64,000 nucleotides of DNA from Exaiptasia diaphana (Eukaryota; Cnidaria; Anthozoa; Actiniaria; Aiptasiidae). Each line of letters starts with the position of its first letter. Within the stretch, counting starts at the first letter, position 1. The stretch lies in NCBI RefSeq assembly GCF_001417965.1, contig NW_018384422.1:211938-275937 (forward strand), in the 5' to 3' direction. This document shows positions 25,101 to 40,100 of this stretch, in pieces. The notes below the pieces were generated by a model, which saw only the letters and a program-made list of their open reading frames with translations, ran no database searches and had not been told where the DNA came from. A program made the translations under genes and the position numbers.

Positions 25101-28100
25101 TGACGTGAAGCGACACTTGGTAACGTAATATTATGAGGAGATCCTGTAGGAACTGGAAAGAAACAACAACAATGAATGAACTTATGGAATACCAGTGTTC
25201 AGCAGTCGGTGGGCGCATACCTTCTTCGTCCGTGATGCAAATAACTGGTTTACTTTGAGGTCCTATCCCAATCGTATTAAAGGCAGCTATTTTGATGACA
25301 TACGCAGTATATACGTCCAGTCCAAGCAGGGTTGCCTGAGTACAATTGGTTAGCAATGAACGAAGTGGCTTAACCTGACTATCGTTTCTGAAGATCGAAA
25401 CCTCATAACCTGTTATGGTACTGTTATCTTGTGGTTTGGCCCACTTTACAAATATACTTGTCGAACTGGTATTGTAAGCTGATGTTATATTCGGGATCCC
25501 TGTTGGTGCTAGAAAATAACCATCGTCTCATTACCATAGCGTGACAGACACATGCCAATCACCGATATCAGTGTCACCGAGTATCATTTATTGTATGATA
25601 GCATGTAATGGACTTACCTCCAATGGCGCCAGACAATGTCACCTCGTTAGAAGGTAGTCCCTCTCCTTTGATAGTGAACGCTGTCACCCAAATCCTTAGT
25701 ATTGTGTACGGAATGGGGTCTTTAAAGATGACTTGTGTTTGCATTCCTTCCACAACAAATTTTGTCCAGTTTACTTCACCTTGTTTAAGATAGTACACGT
25801 TATAACCTTGGAAGTATGATGAGGTCTTACTGTCCATCATCGGTGCGTTCCACGTCGTCTTGATCGTATTCGATTGTTTGATGGTTTGGACGATTGAAGG
25901 TTTGTTTGGTACTGCAAAAATAGTGATTGATTCAGTTTGACGTAAAGCAAGATTAAGATTTTTCTTCTTTGTAAATATTGATCTCCGTGTCAAGTTGTTT
26001 ATAACTTACCAAGAACAGGAGTAATTTGAAGGTCTTTCAGTGTTAGTCTGCCCATCATTGATGTAGATGCGATACTCTCACTTAATAACGTCACGTGCTT
26101 GTTTGACCATGGATAGTACCTGATCGTGAATTCACCAATGACATTGCCACCCTCTTCCCTTAAAAAAAGACAATCCACTAATCATCTGTAAACCGATTAA
26201 AAGCACGTACTGCATATGATAATGAAAGAATGATTGTGGTAGTTTGACATAAGATTTATCGTCGATGAGTTGAACGTCGAGTTATTACCTCAATGTATCC
26301 ACCGTAATACTATGTATGGTAATGGAATTATCTGCATAGAAACGGGATATCTGGAAAAAATATGATTTGATCAAGTTCCAAATTGAAATCAATAACATCA
26401 GCATCATCAGGTCAGTGCTTACGTTGGACTTAATTCTCTCCACGAAGTCTAGATACAATTGACTGTCTTGTCTTGATAGGCTGTTATGCCATGTTTCGTC
26501 AGATAATTTTGCAGAAAAGCCAACAGGAACGATTGTTTTATCTACAAATCAACAGTATTCAAATTATGCACTACTGACATCTTCGTGTATTTAGTGAGAC
26601 AATGATAGACAGCTGTCAATAAAATAGGTTAGATAGATCCTACCTGTGTAAGATGTCATGATATCGTTGATATGACTCTGTAATAGCACTGTATTTGATA
26701 TGACAAGATCATCGAATTCAGCTTGTGTTCCTCCACAACTTAACGTTATCAGACCATTGAGAGGATCATTTTTGCTACTTTCACTCAAATCTGTAAAGTT
26801 TCTCTTGATATTTTTCACTTCTTGTTTGTTCTTATAAATTATACTTTCCATCTTACTAATGACGATGGTATAATGATTCCATATTCCAGCAGGGGAATAA
26901 AAGATATTCTGAATAAATCTGTCGTGATTACTGTTAACGTTAGCGGCCATTTCCATGACATTACCCTTTGGCTGGTACAATGTTAATAACCCATTAATGT
27001 CCAGGAAAGTCTGGTTTTGAGTGCTGTTCGTTAACCAATATTTCAACCATAAGCTAACAGTTATTTCACAAGTAGCTTTTAAACAACTTGTATTAAGTCG
27101 TTCAAGAACAACCTTTGATCCAACGTCTATTTTCAATGCACCCATGTTTACGCCTGAAATGTATGTGACGTCACCTTTGACCACGCCCCATGTACTGCTT
27201 TTTAAATTCTTGATGTTGTTTGGGTGGTCAAGAGGCCAAAAGTATTGAATTTTAGGGTATTTTTGTTCTAATGAAGGAATATAAAAGCTTAATTAGTTGG
27301 TCGACTATCATTTCTATAGACAAGAGGCATGCATTACATACCTATATCACATAACCCAAACGATGTGTCAGCGGTATTACATATACAGCGTCCATTGATT
27401 TCATCACAACTGTAGTGATACGAACATCGGGAAGAACACAAACTATCTGCATGACAATAGGAAATAACACTATATTACAACTGTAGGGATACGAACATCG
27501 GGAAGAACACAGACTATCTGCATGACAATAGGAAATAACACTATATTAAGCTCTTATCAACAATAGACATATGAATATTAATACCTGTTTTGTACAGTAC
27601 TTCAATGTCGTCAACTGTCAATCTCGCCCTGGGTAGATGGTCCAGTAACTCATATGAGACATTTCCACGGTATACTGCTGTCTTCATGGAACCGTTGACA
27701 CCAATAATCAAATCATGAGGCGATTCACCGTACACGAGACCGTGTGACTCCTGGAGACTAGTAGATACCTCAACGTGTTTACTGCTTATTTTCGCAACAG
27801 TTGAAGAACTGTTATTGAGGATGAACAGAAATGCACGTGTGTCTGGACGGTAGGTTTCTCTTCGACCTGTCAATCACTTGATATCAGTTATATTTTGATA
27901 GCTTTTAGTAGCATGCGATAACTATACTTACAAGATGATGGGCTATACGTTTGAAGCGTCCCAATCACATGGTGACGAGCGTCTGCCCATGACAACAAGT
28001 TTCCTGTAATGGAACCCCATCTCAAAGACAGCACGCGCAATGCCTCTTGGGACAAGAAGACGTCGATGATATTGAAATCAGTCAATCTTCCGATAAAAAT

Positions 28101-31100
28101 CAGATTTGAACCTAAGTCTCCATTAGGGTTGTTGTCCTTGGGTGTTTGTCCCAGAATAACTTTGCCATCTTTTGGAATTGACTCTATATATTTATTCAAA
28201 CTATCTTTTTTGAATGGTATTGAACCCTCTAACAATCCATCAACAGTGACGTCAACTCGGAGGTTTACGTCATACCATGTGACAGCCACGTGGTGCCAAA
28301 AACCGTCATTAATTTGCGTTTGAATCAGCAATCTAAAAATAAAAAAAATTGCATGAATTAGCGAGTTATCAATTCTAGATTTGTTGGCCTGCTCAGAATA
28401 AATCAAAGCAATCGAGGTCGATCTTTCATCACGAAACAATCTATATTACAGTAAAACGTCACTACATGAGAATGTACTAGAGTTCTTTTCTTATCAAAAA
28501 TCTAAAATACAATAAGTGTGTAAAAATAATAATAATCGATATTAATGCTTGCCCATCGTAAAAATATTTATAGAAACAATGGAATTGAAGATAACAGATA
28601 TCAACCATGGTGTTGTGGAAGGACATTACCTTTCTTGGTATTTATAGGGACTGGTACAATTCCTGGTAAAGTCCAATACAAACATCCACTTTGATGTGGT
28701 TTCATTCCAAGTGAAGCTTATGCCAAAGTTGTTTTTATGTGTACATGCATCATTCATGTATGACAGGATATACAAGTCTTTGTATGTATCAGTCTTCATC
28801 CACCATACCATTGTGAATTGATGCAGGTCTCGTATCCATGCTGAATTTATTGCTACATAGCCTACCACAGCAGATGGGAAAAAAAGGTCGTAATCCCTTT
28901 CACCTAAAAGCAAAGATCTTTGTTCAGATATTGATTGTAAGATTTCCAGTCTTGAATTGTTCAAGTCGCTCATGAGTAAAACTGGCAACACTGACAAAAT
29001 ACCTACTTGTGTTCCATACACAAGAAGACGGCACCACTGTTGTTGTTTCTCTGATACCTGCTTTAAAATCTTTCCAGGTAATGACGTTACCATGGTATAC
29101 ATGACGATATCCTTGACTCAGAATTCTTGCAAGCCCTTCATCAACCTCACTGGACCAAATATTTGCACCATCGAGTTTACCCATGTAATACTCTTTGTTT
29201 GAGGACCCTTTGCCAAGAAGAAAAAACGTTCCTTTCCGCAATACTTTGTTAATACTAAAGCTTGTTTTCTTCATAAAAACACCATTGATGTAAATGGTAA
29301 GGTTTTGATTGAAGTGTTTCCACTGGACAAAGATGTGATGCCATTTGTAGTCACTCAGAGCACACGGCACTGAAACACTGAAGAATGCAGTAAAGTAATA
29401 ATCTTGTGTACTCACTTTATATCACTTTATATCTTTGTACAACATATCTTTGTACAACTTCTATATCAAGGTTGTTGTAGGAGGGCATTCTGGGATGAGT
29501 GGGGAATTGGGCAACCCTCAGTGAACACAACACTCTTATCCTCAGCTTTTGCGAAACACAACTCACACAATTGCCTGCATTATTTCGAATTACCTTTGAG
29601 AAAAGAGAGTTATATTTAAAGTGTTTGCTTGGTATTGAATGACCAACTGCTCTGGGGTCGTTGATAACAATACCATGCTAGATAATGATGACGTCTGCAT
29701 CCATAAGGAGATGGTGAATGATGAAATGTCACGTGTCAAATTGACAATAGAAAAACTTTTCTGACCATCGAAGTCCAGACTAGACATTTCCTCGTTAGGA
29801 CACTCTGTTGGTGATAACTTAGGTGATTTAGTATATTGCCATTATTTTGTGAATTTTAGATTGTTATTCGATTATATCCGAGTACCTTGTATCAAGCTGT
29901 CCTCGGTGAATCCGCCATATATGTTATTCCTACTGCGAACTAATGCTATGGTGGGGCCTTTTGATTGACAGAGTTTCTTAAACAACGTTATATTCCAGCC
30001 ATGATCACGTGATGTGTAGCAAGGAGTCCATGATGTTTGTTGATTTTGTGCGGTCATGATGTCATTGAGGAACTTCATATATGTGGGTATATGGTTTATG
30101 ATTTTCGTTTTTATCACTGTAAGCAAGAGTTACATTAAGTTGCTTTAGATGCTACCAAAATATCACTTAATAAGCACGAGTGCAAACAAACGGAGGCATT
30201 TGTTACCTGACGTGTTGCTAGTAGCATTGGGAGGTGTAAGCAAGCACGTTTGGACTGAAAACGTTATGTTGTCGATTGATAAATGTTCTCCTGGGTCGTT
30301 TGCCAAAATTCCTTCAAATTCAATCTGTAGATGGCAAAAATTAGACGCAACATTATAAGTAAACCATCTTTACTTAGTCTTTATTCATTTAATGATTCAT
30401 TTCACCATGATTACCTTGAAGGAATGTACTCGATTAAGAGGTATACGACCTTCTTTCCAAACATTGCCAAGGTTACCGCTGGTTCTCCATAGCAACGTTT
30501 TCTTACCACTTAGCTCAATGATGTTGACATTAATCCGGCCAGTGGTATTTCCACTTATTTGATAATCAAAGAATATGCACGATATTGCGCTATGGAGGAG
30601 AGGACTGGTAAACGTCGAAGACTGACCTCTGTAAACTGGTAACGACTTTAGAGACAAGCAATAACCTGGAAAAAGTAGGTGTTCGATGTTTAAGACGCAT
30701 GGAGCAATATTTATGTTACTCTAAAATTTAATGTCGAAGTGTCTGACTGCTAAACTATTGTCAATGACAACAAAGCTAGTTGTGAGATGGACAAGGACTG
30801 CCTCACTAGTATTGTATGTAATACCTGTCAATGACAACAAAGCTACAAGTTGGGAGATGGACAAGGACTGCCTCACTAGTATTGTATGTAATACCTGTCA
30901 ATGACAACAAAGCTANGCAACGTTTTCTTACCACTTAGCTCAATGATGTTGACATTAATCCGGCCAGTGGTATTTCCACTTATTTGATAATCAAAGAATA
31001 TGCACGATATTGCGCTATGGAGGAGAGGACTGGTAAACGTCGAAGACTGACCTCTGTAAACTGGTAACGACTTTAGAGACAAGCAATAACCTGGAAAAAG

Positions 31101-34100
31101 TAGGTGTTCGATGTTTAAGACGCATGGAGCAATATTTATGTTACTCTAAAATTTAATGTCGAAGTGTCTGACTGCTAAACTATTGTCAATGACAACAAAG
31201 CTAGTTGTGAGATGGACAAGGACTGCCTCACTAGTATTGTATGTAATACCTGTCAATGATGTATCATCTTCACAAGGTCCTATCTTTTTGGTTGACATGC
31301 AGTACAGACTCCTTTCCCAAGAAAACTTCTGTTTGGAGGAAATTTCAAATCTATCCAAACACATATCTTGTTCGAAATCGCAGTTTACTGTTGATGAGGA
31401 ATCAGGTGAAGAGATCAGTTTGCAGCATAATAAAAGAAAACGGTTTAACAAATACTTTGATGAGGAGTAATTTATAGTTGTCTAATAATGTCATACTGAT
31501 CACACTACTAACTAACATACTTGATTCATAATCCTTGAATACCATTCTTTGATCTATTTCTTGGTTCCATACTTTTAAATTTCCAATTTTTACTGGTGTA
31601 GTGCCAACACCTTCAGCCATCGTTAAGGCGATGGGTACTTGGTTAGTTACCTTGGTTACAGCGTTGCTAAAACTACTTTGCTCTTTTAGTGTGCCATTGT
31701 AGTAAACTTTGATCCCATTGGCTGGCGACCACGTGATTGTGACGTGAGTCCATTGTTGTAGCGGTGCTCTGTTCTCTACTTTCCATGTTTTTGAAGAAGT
31801 TGAATAAATGAAGCTGTTGCTTCCTTGGCGAAAAGCAAATTCAAGACCTTCCATGTTGTCTTCTATACCTGAATTGAGTAATATTCGAAGATGTTACTAC
31901 GTTTTTATGCAAATTGTTGGTATATCGATGATAACTGAATATTGTCCTATTTTCTTGATCGTTTTTTTTTTTTTTCATTTGTCCAGCTATTATTACCTGT
32001 TTGGTTGCCGTAAATCTCTATTCTTAAAGCGCAGTACTTGGAGCATTTTACCGGATAAATACGAACAAACCTAACCATAACTGAACGAGGCATTACGGTA
32101 ATAACTTCATCTAGTTGATTTTCGATGCCTTGAAATGTCTGTGGATCACAACGGAGCATGCGCATTACAATGTCGTATAGTTTAACTAACCTGATTTGAA
32201 AGGTAATGTGTAGCAACGCCACTTTAGCGTTCCTGAACATTGAGTCATTTATTTATTTACTAACGTTCCCCTTTAAAAAAAATACAAACGTATTGAAAAA
32301 ATAAACAATTTCTAAAATATATTGATAAAAAGGTATGTAAATTTGATAAAGCTATAAAATACTTTTCAATGTTTTTTTGCACATGAATGTACCTTGTTAT
32401 TGTACTTTGTCTGCATGTATTTCCACGTATTTCCATCTAGACTGTATGCAAACTGAAAAGCTCTAACGTAATGGATTTTGTTTGGACGTCCCTGCAACGC
32501 CAAACATCGTAATGCGGATACATTCCCTAGATCCACTTGAAACCAATAACCGATCTTCATAAAAGCTGGATGCCACGCCTTAGCGCCTTTTTTAGAGTTG
32601 AGTCTACCGCGATGTGGCCAGCGGAATTCCTTTGCATAATCGGGTTTATAAGTTGAAAATGAAGATGAAGCCGTGATTTTCTTATCGGCGATTGCACCAC
32701 TTTCCATACCAAACGCTTCAGCACACTCTTAATGAAAACTTAGAATAAATACATTATATGCTACTCACTCCAGCAAAACATTTCACTTTGGGTTTTGTTG
32801 TTCATTTTGTTTTAGGGAAATGACAAGAAGGAAGGTAGTAGCTTGAGTATACGAAGGGGTTCGGGCCAAATCAGGGCTATAGGAAGTTACCAAATATGTC
32901 TACCTTTTGTTGTTTTGAAGATGTTCACAATCATGCATATCTGTTTGTGCCACTTCGTTGGCGTTATTTTTACACTGTAAGCTTGTATAGGAGGCAAAAA
33001 CGAGTGAACAGTTTTCACCCATTTAGATCTGGATACATATACCTAGACAATGAAATGTCGATAAATAGTTTGAATATGTACTTGTTAAATAGATAAATAG
33101 TTTGAGGATGCAATGAGGAACTAGCTGTATTCAAAGGTAATAGTTACCCTTGGTAAAATTCTCCAAGAATATCTAGTACTTATTGAGGAGTAGTTGACAA
33201 GAAAGGCGGTGACGTAACCCTGTGTAGGATCTCCCTGTAAAGAGATGTGAGTTATAGTTTCTAGCTTGTCGAAGTCCCACTGAATGAACTGATCCAAAGC
33301 TTTTGAAGACGAACAAAACACATTGCTATTATTGATGAATGATGTAGATGGTTTATCTTGGACTTTGGTCGCTGGCACTAACAAGAAACAAAATATTAAG
33401 ATATATCATATGGATGATAGAAAGTCTTTTATTAGGTCTACTGAGTTTATGTGAAAACGATTTCTTATATACAGATCTTAGTACTCCTAGAACATAATAG
33501 ATACCTGGATAAACTGCTTAGCCACGAGAATACATATTGCTTCAAGAAACGTATAGCTGCTAAGTACTTACAGTCGTACAAGAAAACCTCGATTTCATCA
33601 GGGTAGAAGACAGAACATCCTGTAAAAACATTCGTTCCTTCTACAATTGTAACATTATAACTTGTGCCCAGGTTGCTCCAGCATGCTATTCGGCCGGATA
33701 CATCTTCATATACAGTGAGGTCGTTAAAACCAAAGCTTGGACCAACAAACTGATTGGTGTGAGCAGCAAACTGTGTCTGATCTTGTTTGATGGGAAATTT
33801 TGTCGGGGGTAGTTGGTGAGGATTATTAAGAGTAAATAAGAATGCATTTGTGCTTGGAAGAAATCCACTAGAACCTATGAATGAAAAGAGAGAACCACTC
33901 AGCCAAGTTGATCGTATACTGACAAACTTAGTCACAAACAATTTAACAACCAACCAATCACCTCACCAACACATTTTGGCCTACCAACGAAATTTCTAGT
34001 CTATAATGGTCGTTGATTGGTCGTAAAAGCAAACTTACAACTTACCACCCCAACTTTGATCAATCATCCCTCCAAATATAAAACCTTTGACTTTTATTAG

Positions 34101-37100
34101 CGTTATAGTTGGTCCTTTAAAGTCACATTGATTGTGAAAGCTTGAAGCATAATAACCATGAAGCTTTGACGAGTAGCAACGAACCCACAATGCATGATGG
34201 GATATGATAGGTGATAGCCATGTTTTAAGCTGGTCATAGTACATATTATTATCACCCAGAATACTTGATATAAAAACTAGAATGGAAAGATAGAAATGAT
34301 AATTGTAACAGTGAGACAATACATGTAAAACGATGACAAAGTCGCAAGAACTAAAACATCAATATTTCATCTACCTTTTTGTTTTATCCAGAAGGACATC
34401 GCTATTCCCAAGGTTTGGTTTTTTACATATGATGATGTAATTGAACCTTGTTTATTAAAAATAATCGACTCATCTGGTTCAATTATTCCACCTTCAATGT
34501 GCGCTGAAGCGTTCATTTTATCATCCACTTGGAACGAACCATTGTTACTTTTAAAGGTCCAACGATACGTCTCTAAGATGACAAGAAAACAAGAAGTAGT
34601 GATCCTTTCACCAGTGAGTTCTTGATCTCATTTTATTGTGTTATTAAGACGACTATGTTTATGGACTAATGACAAACAATGTTGATAATAACGCAGGGAG
34701 ATAAGTCAAAAACAATAATCATAACAAACTGAATGAGTACTTTTTATCACAAAATTCCTACAGTAGCTAAATCACTAGGTTTATATTATTTGTGGGATGA
34801 TAATCAATACCTTGTAGGGTGCACGATGAAGGGTACAGCACTTGAACATTAACTGGAACCCAGGCCCGAATTAATGCCCACATCAACATATTACCAGATT
34901 CTACTCCAGGCCCCTTGGATATTGCTTCAATAAAACTCTCATCTTTTACAAAATCCCATAGGTGCATGTGACAAATTTGACCAATGAAATCTTTTGAAGT
35001 CTGGATAGAACTGTCACTAAGAGTGTCCTGATGTCGTCCTATATTCAGGATTCCTGCCTTTGAGAACACGTGGGACTTATGGCCCGTGCTTTGTTTTATA
35101 CGTTTACCTCCAATATATACGCTGATGTGACTCAAAGATCCTGTCCATGTGATGCAGATATGGTGCCATTTGTCATCGAACAGATTACAATTTATCAAAG
35201 CACTATCAACAGATACTTAATATTTTAGTAAGAAAGGAAACGTATTTTTCTTGTGTCGTTTTAATGGGTGTGTTGCCTGAGATGCACATTCAGGGTTGTT
35301 AGAACACAAGATGAGACTTACTTAGTAGCTTACCTTACGTTTGTACAAGAAATTTGTAATTGAACAGGTGATGAAATGGCCAGATTACATTTCAAGTCAT
35401 CAGACACCAGGGAAAATAGTGTACCACTATGGTGCTTGCTAACTTTCGTCCACAGGCAAATCGTGAATGATGTTAACTCGGTGAGATTGCGTAGACGAAC
35501 GTTGGTATGAAATGAGCGAGATGATCCCAAAAACAATGTGAAGTCATTAGGCAGGTCTAACGAAAAAGAATCATAATTAGATGCAAAAACAAATCGATGA
35601 AAGAGAACCTTTTTACGGGTAACATTTTTATTACAAAATCTTATTGTGATTGTTCGAGAGATTTGAACTTTTGAACAGACCACGGCCGTACCCAATCTAG
35701 TACAATTCCTGGTGAGAATGTACTGGAAAATAAGTCAAAGAATCTCTTAGTCGCAGATTTACCTTTGAAAGGTCTGATCTTCAGTTCCACCTTATCAAAT
35801 GATGTATTTAAGAACAAGTTTTTAAAATCAGCCAACGATGTGAGTGGTATGTTAGACCCTGAACACCCACCAATTACTGTGTTTGGTGATTCCATTCTAA
35901 AAGAGTTGCACAAAGTACGAGCAAGATTTCCTTTACTTGGATGTACTTCTGCAAGAAGTTGATGCGATTCTTCTGTCATGGATGCTACAATGGTACCTCC
36001 AAGCCAAAAATTTTTCTCGTTTTCCCAGAACCCATCGGTGTAGTTTTGGATCGTTTGATCAAAGTATTCATTGTTATTGGTTCTGGTACCAATAATCAAC
36101 CATCCTCCACCGTTAGTTTCCTGGTCGCATGGTAGTTGGACTGTAACTGATTCATGTGTAAAATTAACCTTGTCTTTGCCAATAAGAAGAGCACCCATAC
36201 AATCAGCTGGAAAACAAATTGAACTTTACCAGAAAACAAGAAATAGAAGCGACAACGTATTTACAAAGATACTGTCAATAATCACTACCTGGTTGATATG
36301 GACGTGTCTTGGTACATTTACCGATGTCTGGCCATGTTTCCACACTAGATTGAGTTACCTGAGGACTTGAAGAACTAGAATACACTGGCTTCCAAAACGT
36401 TTGATAAACACTTGAACCAACCGCTGAAATGAAACAGAGAAAGGGACTCATAAGCTAAAACATGATCAGAAGTAAAAGAAGGAAACGTACTGGTCTCTTT
36501 CATAGAGTGTTTAACAACAGTGTGAGCATGTAATTCTAGATCGAGGAAAAGTATCGAAATAAAAACAAAGAAATTAGTTTAAATCTGATTCTTCGATGTT
36601 TTCTTACCCATTAGGGTAGCAATATCGTTATCTGATAAAGCTCTTTTAAACACCATAAAATCACTTAGATAGCCAAGAAAATACCCATAATCCCATGATG
36701 CATAGGTTCGTCCAAGGTACCACTGGTCTGAAATGGGCGTCACCCAATTCTGTGTACGGTTTGCTTTTCCTTTGTGGATCAGCCGACCATCAACGTACAA
36801 ACGCACGTGATAGCTTGTCGTATCTTCTTGCCACACCAAAGCGACGTGCTGCCACGTGCTGCCACTTCCGTTAATTAAATCCTCTTCAAACAAAAATGTT
36901 ATACTAGTCAATAAACCTGATTTTGGTTATCACTTTCAATCTAAAACACTTCTACTGGGATCATTATTATGCACAAACCTGTGGTTTCCAAAACACTGAC
37001 TTTTGTAATGTTTCCAGATTTATCAATATAATGGCTTCTTTGAACAATAAGGCTATTTTTCAATATTTTGAGTATAAACTCATCGTGATTGTTGACAATA

Positions 37101-40100
37101 GTCGCATTGCGGGGTTCGTCTGATATGTATTTCATCCAAAACGAAAAGGTGAAATTCCCATTCAGGTTTATTCCTGGTTTTAGTGTGGCATACGCTTCAG
37201 TGCTATCAAGAAACAAAGACTTGCTGGTGCTGTAACGACCTTCTAGATAAACCGCACTGTAATTCAGTCTGAAATAGAAAGTAAAGGTCGATTTACCGGT
37301 CAAATTTTGCTGCTTTAATTGGTAATCTGAAATCATTGAGATTGAATGGATCAGAGACGTCCGTGATTAATCATTCATTTTTTTTTTGTACCTCACATTG
37401 GTGTCAGGACCATTCAGAGTCCAATGATGAACCAAGCCAGCTCGATTCCATTGAGGCGCTGAAACAACACCTTTTGTTAATATTCCAACTTCTAAATAAT
37501 TTCAACAGTAAAGAAACGAAATGTTTTGGATATTATAACTGGTTCAAACTCTCGTCAGTGCGCTTATTCATCATACAGGCCATAGATCTTACCTTGTTCT
37601 GAACAAATATCAACATGAACGCCTGAATTGACCTTAAACGATTCCCATGGTATGACGTCACCTCTCTCGACTCCACAACGCTGACCAAGTATTGCAATCA
37701 CTTGAGTCGGCAGAACGTAACTCCACATGTTAAAGTGGCTGATTAGACCAACAAATTGCCCCAACTTGCCTCCTAAATATACCTGATCTCCAGGCTTGAT
37801 TACGTAGTCCTTCGAAAAACCTGTAACCATGTCAGCAAGAGCCGAGTTTACATATAGCCTGCATCGTCCATCATTGTTTGTCCATGTCAGGCAAATACTG
37901 ACAACATTGCCTGTAAGCTGATGGGACTTCAAAATCCTGACAAATATAAAGGGATGCATACCATTTGGTTTGATTGTATACCAAACTATGAATCATGAAT
38001 GGTTAGTGTTACCTCGAGACAACAAAAGCAAAAAAGGGAAGAAAATGCGATATGGATTGGAATATAAAAGGCAAGTTTGTTCATTTGGCTTAAACATTCT
38101 TATGCTATAGGTTTTGTTCTTGCGCTTATGTCGATTGACGGGTAAATTGACTATGTTTAATAGGTATACAGATGAGACCGCTTTACTGATAAATCAATAA
38201 ATCACTCGGATTTCATCAAATGACCGAACAAGAAATGAAGACAATGTGTACTTTAGCACTTGATTCTACTTATCTCCTATCTAACAATCAATTAGAACAC
38301 AAATTATTAGTTTATATAAGATTATCATGTAATGATGCATATATATATCACCCCCATACATCCTGTGAGGGCTATTCAAAATAACTCGGTTTGTGAACAA
38401 GTAAGATCACCAATCATCGGCCACTGATGGACCTTTCTTGAGGCGCGAAGCATTCAGATTTGGATTCTGATTCAAAAATAATAGAATACAGACTCTCTCA
38501 GCTGTAATTTGATTTGTAGAATACTCGTAGAATCTTGTACGCGTGTAAAGGCGTTGTTTTTGTTGACAAGCATGTCATGGCTTTTTAACGGAAATTTGAA
38601 CACACTTTGTTTTTAATTAAAAGCTAGAGGCAAAAAGATTGCCTTAGGATATTGACAACTATTGATGTTTACTTACTTTTTACTTGAACCAATTTGAACG
38701 GTTACACTGCTAGAGTTCTTCATTAGCATACTGAAAATTTGAAGGCCGTTAGACCCTTTTAACGAGAAAACTGTCATATCACGTGATCCCTGAGCAACTT
38801 TCATCCAAAAACAAACCGTTAGTTCGTTTTGTGGTACTTGGACTTTTGATGGTGAAGTCGCTGGTTCAGATGAAGAAGAAAAATCCAATGCAAAGCGGTT
38901 TTCTGAAAGAAAGAAAAATCAATTCTATTATAAAACAAGTAACCTGTTTTCTGAAGCGCTGTGCAAATAACGACACTGTCTTGTATTCCAATTTTTTTAA
39001 AATATAATTTATTCCTGTTAAACATGAAATTTTGAGATAGTCCAAAGGCGATGAATAAACCAAGTCGGAAAGTTCAATGTGAAACGAAAAACGAATTTTA
39101 TTCACAGTAATGCTTAAATGTACCCCCAAAACACATTACTTTTCAGGGAATTCCTCAAACAAACGGGTTTATTTTATTTGTTGTAGCAACAACTCACGCA
39201 AAATTTAATGGGATTCGAGCGTTTTCTCAAAAACACGTCTTCCTAGTGCGGAGATTCATTTTCGTAAAGTCAACACAACGAAATTGCGGCTCGGAAATGA
39301 TTGACGTCTCAGCAAACTGTATTGAAGAAGTTTTACAATATTATATAAACACTATTTTAAGGTCGAACACCAACAGTTCTATGCTAATCACCTCAACAGA
39401 CATAAAATTGGTTGTCCAGATACTTCACTGTTTTTAAGACTATATATAGATTGGTACTTAATGTTCCAATTACACAACTACATTAATATAGCATCAATTC
39501 GATGTTTTAAACGTTTTTTCGATGAATTCAAACATCGTGTTGTCATGGTGATGCTTTTCTCTCTTTTTTTTGGAAACTCGTATCATGAAAATATGGAGAT
39601 CCCTATTGATAGAACTTTGTTTGGAAAACATCAAAAAGGCTTGAATTCAGTAAATCTATATCAATCGACATGAGTAATGATCCCTTTTTCTGTGTAGAGG
39701 TTTGATTTATACCAATCGTAGCATATAAAGTAATTTAACTTCCCCATTAGAATTAACAAATAAAGGGGATAATAAATACCTCCAATGCAATATATGCGAG
39801 AGAGAAATAGTCAAACAGAGCTGATACGCAAGGGTTATGTATTTTGAGTCCTACAAGGTGCATCATAATGTTTTCAATTGATGTTCTAGTTGTGATTTCA
39901 ACATTTATTGTCGCTACATGAATCCAATCATCTTGAATTCAATAAAATTTATGCAAAGTGGTCATTGAAACTTTCTATAGAAATGACAATGTGAAATAAA
40001 ATGAATGTGTCTTTCCCAAAATCTGGGTTGTTTCAACAAAATATATAAAAATCCTCATAAAACAAAACAACACATAACTCCTACCTTGACATTTGAAAAC

